Positions 58,479-64,000 of a DNA stretch of 64,000 nucleotides are shown one piece after another (the first letter of the stretch is position 1; each line of letters starts with the position of its first letter). This DNA is from Patella vulgata (lineage: Eukaryota > Mollusca > Gastropoda > Patellidae), in contig NC_065886.2 in the NCBI RefSeq assembly GCF_932274485.2, positions 49,773,501 to 49,837,500 on the forward strand, given 5' to 3'. The translations under genes and the position numbers were made by a program. The notes below the pieces were generated by a model, which did no database searches, was not told the origin of the DNA, and saw nothing but the letters and a program-made list of their open reading frames with translations.

Positions 58479-58884
58479 CTAATGCGGTGGACACACTAGC
58501 CGAATGATTCGGCCTAATCAATCGGCGTCGAAATTCGCCTAGTGTGTCCACTGTCATTCGGCCGAATGATTCGCCCGAATCAAACATGTTTGATATATTC
58601 GGCCCAATTATATTCGCCTGGTGTGTCCGCTTCGCCGAAACATTCGGCCGAATATAGAATTCATTAGCCAATCACCACTCATATCGAGAAGTCACGTGAT
58701 AGATTGAAGCCATAGACGCCGTCATGTTTAATCATGTGACGTGAAAGGTGATGCAATCGACAGGTTGAATCGGGCGAAGCATTCGGCTAGTGTGTCCACC
58801 CATTCGGCCGAATAAAATTCGGCACCGATTGATTCGGCTGAACGATTCGGCCGATCGATTCGGCTAATGTGTCCACTGCTTTAG
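58479..58884. mobile_element. 406-bp MITE with ATTCGGCC palindromes
   Basis: Inverted ends CTAATGCGGTGGACACACTA and, on the other strand, CTAAAGCAGTGGACACATTA, extended by GCCGAAT. Inside are many ATTCGGC/GCCGAAT words. They form several nested subterminal hairpins, and the GTGTCCAC word recurs inside. No coding frame. No clear target duplication. Confidence 0.7.
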
Positions 58885-59265
58885 CATAATATTATGCATA
58901 TTATGATATTGTTTAACTCTCATAAAATCAGTTGGGGGACTTCAGTAATTGATTAATGATAAGGGCACTTTCCAGGGTGGTTCCATAACAATAAACAACA
59001 TTGGAATTTTTTAAACCACTTGTCAAGTCACTTGGTGCATCAGCTGGGCTGACAAGGAAATAATGTTGCAAAATGATTTAGATGAGATGAATAAGCATGG
59101 TTTATCCTCTAGCATGCATATACAAGAATCCGTGCTTGCTTCATTTGACGTTGGGTGTCTTAGTTTGGTCAGACCATTTTGAATTAAGATAAGTCTTATT
59201 GCCTGCATATTTATTTTGCATGCAATTTTTGTTTATTTGGGCTGTTGTGGATCCAAATCTAAATA

Positions 59266-60786
59266 TACTATTCAAAAAAAGTAGGGGATATTTGATTTTT
59301 AAGTGTTATTAAAGTCACCTAATGAAACTGACGAAGAAACAAATGACAAAATGAAATGAAGTTCACATTCATCGATTTATTCCAAATGATCGTTAGACTA
59401 AGTAAGGCACAGACTGACCATTATAAGGGTAAAATGATACCCGGGGTCAAACAGCAAAGTTACCACAGCATCACAACCAAGTCAGTAACGGGTAAATCCT
59501 CCTCTGTTTGCCAAACAAGCACTGATCCGACGTGGCATACTCCTAATGAGACGTCTAAGGTCATTTTGGTCCAGATTGTCCCATTCCTGTTGCAACCCAG
59601 CAGCAAGTTCTTGGACATTGGCAGGACGTTGTTGACGTTGACGTAACCTCTGTCCAAGCATGTCCCAGACATGCTCGATGGGGGAGAGGTCGGGATTCAG
59701 TGCTGGCCAAGGTAATGTGGTGATGTTCTGTTGTTGGAGGTAACCTGTAACGATCCTGGCCCTGTGACATCTTGCGTTGTCATCCTGGAAGATGAAACGG
59801 CGGCCATGACGTCGTGCGAACGGCACAACATGGACTGCCAAGATGTTGTCCCGGTAGTACTGGCCTGTAACACGCCCTGCAACAATATGTAAAGCCGTTC
59901 TTCCAGCAACAGTGATGCCTCCCCACACCATAACAGAACCACCCCCAAATCGATCATGTCTGATGACGTTAACGTCTTGGAAGCGCTCGTTTCGACGACG
60001 CCACACCCTCCTACGTCTGTCTAAAAAATCAACAGTGAACCTTGACTCATCTGAAAACATCACATTGCTCCAGCGTCGATTATCCCAGTGTTGACGATCC
60101 CTACACCAACGACGTCTTGCCAGAATGTGATGATCTCTCAAACAAGGGATCACGCGAGGACGTCAGGCGCGAAGGTGACCCCTATGCAGTCGATTCCGAA
60201 TCGTCTGGCCACTCACTCTCACACCAGTGTCTGTTTGAAGACGAGCGCTGATCTGATTTGCTGTGATGACACGATTTCTCAAGGCCAAGGTACGGATAAA
60301 TCGATCCTGGGCTTGAGTTGTCGACCTGAGCGTGGTCTGTCCTGTACAGATTGTGTATCACGGTATCTGGACCATAGCCTGCTTATGACAGACTGAGAAA
60401 CATTCATCGTCCGCGCCACAACCGCCTGTGTTGTGCCGATCTGTAGCATGCCAAGGGCACGTAACCTTTCATTTTGGGTAAGCCGACGCATATCAAAATT
60501 TGTTTTCTGGTCACTAAAACAATTAAACTGATGTTTCCACCCTGGAATTCAATGCCACAATGACTGTAACATTCAAAGTCAGAGTCGTGCAAATCTTGGG
60601 TTGGACCCCCACGATGATCCCAAGCATCACCTGCATTCCATGCGGTAGCTATTGGTGCGTTTGGGCGTCACATGTAACTGGAAATGTTTCTTCTGTTAGG
60701 TTCTATAGTGACTTTTTTCGTAGTCATTTGCATATTTTAGTATTATGCCCCCAAAATCAAATATCCCCTACTTTTTTTGAATAGTA
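59266..60786 (-). mobile_element. Tc1-type DNA transposon, decayed copy 2
   Basis: 1521 bp, same ends as the element at 30016, flanked by TA (59264-59265 and 60787-60788). The transposase frame on the minus strand (about 60491 to 59482) is broken twice: a 10-bp deletion near 60319, which accounts for the whole length difference from copy 1, and a CGA to TGA change at 60163-60165. The remainder, including the DDE motifs, is nearly identical to copy 1, so both insertions are young. Confidence 0.9.
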
Positions 60787-60788
60787 TA

Positions 60789-61240
60789 TCAGACGTATAA
60801 CTTTCCTAATACCGGTATCTTGAAATAAGCCGTTCAATGTCAGTTTTTGGTGCTTTGTCCAATTATCTAAAAAATATCAATTATTAAGGTCACCTGGGTT
60901 ATAAATCTTTTCAGATAACAATTTTACGAAATAGTTATAAAATTTGAATCTGAATGTTTGATCGAGGTCCAATAATTATATAATTCCATTTCCTCAAGAT
61001 GGCCGATTTGTGTCAAAAGAATTTCGGGCGGAAACGATTGTTTGGTAAATAGCTTGTTTAGAATAATAAAAATTCTTTTACATCCCATTAATATGATTTC
61101 GGAAATGATTATGAAATAATCAAGACTGATAAGAATATCAAATTTTAAGTCAAGGCATGAATTATGTCAGATAAGGTACCTTATGGCTTATCCTCCAGAT
61201 GATGAGATTGAGTCAAGTACTGTCAAGTGAAGTGAGTCTG
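60789..61240. other. stretch without recognised features
   Basis: AT-rich non-coding sequence between the Tc1 copy and the fold-back repeat. Confidence 0.4.
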
Positions 61241-62131
61241 ACTCTGAGCACAGGAGTCTGACCTTCTATCCGTATATATATATATGCATACACCATGTCC
61301 AACCAGACAATATATAATAAAAAAGAACAGGAATGCAATGCCTGTTGAAGACTTGATTTTACCTGCTCTCGCTTCGGCTCGTTTTTTTTCAACAATTCGT
61401 AATGTCAGGCAATCAAACCTCTGTCGATTCACTAAGATATGTTTTTTCTTCAATCTAGCCGTTTTCATTTGCATAAATACTCCCACAAAATGATATCATA
61501 GCCACTTGTTTCCAATATTTACATTACTTTCGTCCGTTTCCATGTTTTCACGGCCACCATGCGCTGACGTCGCACAAAATCAATCTGCGGTGAGTAGATC
61601 ATTGAAACAAGTGCCAAAGATATTTTTAGTTTTTCTCTCCCTTTCCATTTTCCCCCTTTTGCATGACTCTTTTTGTTGACTTTTGGGTGTAGAATCGAAG
61701 AAGAGGGTTTGCATATACATTTTCTGCCAGGTATTGGTGAATATTCATCATTTTGAGGCGGAAGTATACAAGACTTTAAAGGTTGGTTGGCTTTTTGTGT
61801 GACGTAAGCGCATGGCGGCCGTGACAAAATGGAAACGGACGAAAGTAATGTAAATATTGGAAACAAGTGGCTATGATATCGTTTTGTGGGAGTATTTATG
61901 CAAATGAAAACGACTAGATTGAAGAAAAAACATATCTGAGTGAATCGACAGAGGTTTGATTGCCTGACATTACGAATTGTTGAAAAAAAACGAGCCGAAG
62001 CGAGAGCAGGTAAAATCGAGTCTTCAACAGGCATTGCATTCCTGTTCTTCTTTATTATATATTGTCTGGTTGGACATGGTGTATGCATATATATATATAC
62101 GGATAGAAGGTCAGACTCCTGTGCTCAGAGT
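61241..62131. repeat. 891-bp fold-back repeat with 339-bp arms
   Basis: 61241-61579 and 61793-62131 are reverse complements with no length change (paired positions always sum to 123372) and only scattered mismatches. Outer ends read ACTCTGAGCACAGGAGTCTG. A 213-bp spacer lies between. The arms hold a TATA microsatellite, a homopolymer run and ATGGCGGCC-like words near the centre. The 189-residue frame across it (minus strand 61519-62088) has no recognisable domain. It could be a fold-back transposon or an inverted duplication; any read-through transcript would form long double-stranded RNA. Confidence 0.85.
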
Positions 62132-62279
62132 GCCAGATCCAGAATCCGATCTATCAATCATGTAACTGGCAATACTGCAAACAGATATAATGTCGTATTT
62201 ATTCTATATGATCTGGCGTAGCCTTTAGGATTCACAACAGCATTAACTTGGCAAAAACAATCATATTTTTCTTTATTAT

Positions 62280-63430
62280 TATTATTGTTAATTGTTAAAT
62301 TTCCGACACACCCTAGTGCAATTATTAATTAACCATTTGCCATTAATAAAGGAGCTAAATCTGTAACTCAATATTTTCCATAATATTCGAAATTAAAAAC
62401 TCAAATTAGAATTCAATATTGGTCCTTTTCAATCCATATTGATGTTGTTATGTTGCCGTGAAAATGTGGGATCCTAATTATCCAATATTTAAGACAATGA
62501 ATGTTTTAAAATATGGTACATGAGTCATGTTTCTTATCGTTTCGGGGGCAAAGAAAAACATATCCTAGATTACAATGCGGCAGTAAATAGTAATGGCTGA
62601 TCTACAAATAATAATATAAAAAATGTGAAGAATTGGCTAATTAGGCATAAACGATTGTCGTTCAGTTTGGAGCGTTAGCGTATGTCACCGAGCATAATTG
62701 ATTATAAATTACAATTTTTTCTTAAAAAATTGAATAAGAATCACTTTTGTACATTCATATTACATGTGCTTTTAGACCCTTATAAGTCCAAGTCCAAAAT
62801 AGAAGACCGGGATGTGCTTATATGTAAAGTACCGGTATTTACGTGACTGTGAAATAAATTTATCTCCCATAATGTCATTAAACTTAAGCCAACCACTTGC
62901 TTTAGTTTTCCTGGAAGTCGATGTACAATACTTATTACAAGCAAACACTAAAAACTGTGTAGACTCGAAAATCGAAAATGAATTTCAGATTGTATGTATG
63001 TCTCTTAAACATGCATTATGCAAGAGCAAAATCTGCTTATTACAAGTCTTTCTTTAGGCCTGAAATGTTATCTAAATTATCAATTAGACATTAATTAACT
63101 TATCCAGACCATAATAAACTCTCGATGTCAAGGCTAGCCTTCGATGTTGGCTGGATTAGATTCCTATATGCCGCTAACAGCCGTTGATAATTAAATCAGA
63201 AAAAGTGGATAATCGAGACTATGCTGTTTATATTAATGATTTTAGTAATGATGACTGAGACTATGCAAAAATTTCACCCGCTTCTTTCTCGGCTCATAGT
63301 GGATCAATTTGACTGAAATTTTCAGCAAATTACCTTTACACTATCTAGTTTTTAACTATTATAGCGAGAACTGCCATCTCTTTATCTTATTTCCCATAAT
63401 GTATCTTTAATTTGATAAGTTTTGTCAAAT
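62280..63430 (-). repeat. dispersed repeat family X, longest copy
   Basis: Joins blocks that are seen separately at 9120-9610 (CTAACTCAATATT, CCAATATTTAAGACAATGAA-like) and 54080-54780 (reverse strand). It is therefore the best guide to the full element. Non-coding; ends not defined. Confidence 0.5.
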
Positions 63431-63721
63431 TGGAGACAATAAAGTGAGATGGTAAATACAATTCATTGAATCTAAATAGTTTCTGACTATTATGACGCAC
63501 TCCTAGTATCGAGGATCAAAATTGTTTAGAATTAATTATCAAATTGTCATAGGATGTTCATAAAGTCTGTGTCTTTAGCAAGAAGACCCCACATTTAGAT
63601 ATGGTCATAATTGAAATCTGTGTATTTTTCTCTAGGCATGATATTTTATTAGTTTGATATTTCTTATTAATATGATTGTATTGGAATTTAGATTAATGTG
63701 AAGACAAGAAAGTAATTTAAC

Positions 63722-63836
63722 ATGAGGCTAAATTCAAAAGAACTTGTTTACATTGCCCAGAACTGTGTAACCTGTGATAAAGAAGGCCTGCTACTGTTTA
63801 AAGAAAAGCAGGATGGTTTACTTAAAAGAGGAGAAA
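63722..63836 (+). CDS. probable first coding exon of an unidentified gene
   Basis: ATG at 63722 opens 38 codons plus one base, ending at a consensus donor (GAAA then GTAAGTAA). The peptide starts MRLNSKELVYIAQNCVTCDK, then EGLLLFKEKQDGLLKRGE. The DKEGLL..K..LLKRGE pattern looks like the first strand of a PH domain. The MxLN opening is faintly like the sesquipedalian/PHETA endosomal proteins, but 38 residues cannot prove that. The rest of the gene would lie beyond the right edge. Confidence 0.45.
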
Positions 63837-64000
63837 GTAAGTAACATCATTTATTAGAATACTAGATATTAGAATTCTCTCTATCTTTGTGAACTTCACA
63901 TTGAAATCGGCTATTTCTTTCATTGCATTTTCCGGAGGTATTGTGTTTGATTCACGTCTCAACTTTTCAAGCTTGTTAACATGGTTTCTCCTTGTCAGTG

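Noticed and set aside
61519-62088. 189-residue minus-strand frame
   Set aside because: It overlaps both arms of the fold-back repeat and its spacer, has no recognisable domain, and much of it is reverse-complement repeat sequence.

Overview
The window is eukaryotic nuclear DNA. It is AT-rich, with short exons bounded by GT/AG introns and dense interspersed repeats. Animal-only gene families (Jade, TMEM245, secreted chymotrypsin-like proteases) together with tRNA-headed SINEs and an L2-type LINE suggest a lophotrochozoan, most likely a marine mollusc such as a gastropod. The taxon is inferred from style, not proven.

Layout, left to right. (1) About 1-6.5 kb, minus strand: the 5' part of a Jade-family chromatin gene. 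Four coding exons are visible and the gene runs off the left edge. Its introns hold a MITE and a non-autonomous transposon with long inverted ends. (2) About 7-29 kb: a duplicated district of serine protease genes, all on the minus strand. Gene 1 (10.2-14.2 kb) is a complete six-exon chymotrypsin-like protease with an L2 LINE, itself hit by a SINE, in intron 1. Gene 2 (17.3-19.8 kb) is a relative. It has lost its start codon exactly where a 3-kb, 146-bp-period tandem array begins, and it has a one-base frameshift in its last exon. Gene 3 (26.5-29.1 kb) is an intact chimera: exons 1-3 come from the gene-2 type and exons 4-6 from the gene-1 type, joined inside intron 3 at a 3-bp microhomology. 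The junction leaves a 43-nt stub of the old exon 4 behind. The region downstream of gene 1 is duplicated beside gene 3.

(3) 30-35.4 kb: an intact-looking Tc1-type DNA transposon (DD34E transposase), a LINE 3' end, a SINE and a 2.2-kb element with hAT-like ends. (4) 36.4-53.1 kb, plus strand: a complete TMEM245 gene (AI-2E transporter family). I could follow 16 exons in phase, giving 841 codons. Its introns carry SINEs, a fold-back element with subterminal repeats, a 150-bp tandem array and, in intron 1, a hairpin whose 5' arm begins with the miR-25/32/92 seed. (5) 53-64 kb: mostly non-coding. It holds a Tc1-like MITE whose pre-insertion site survives in another repeat copy 9 kb away, a decayed second Tc1 copy, an 891-bp fold-back repeat, and a probable first coding exon of another plus-strand gene near the right edge.

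The genes do not form a pathway. Jade acts in the nucleus, the proteases are secreted digestive-type enzymes, and TMEM245 is a membrane protein. The most interesting biology is the recent rearrangement of the protease cluster.
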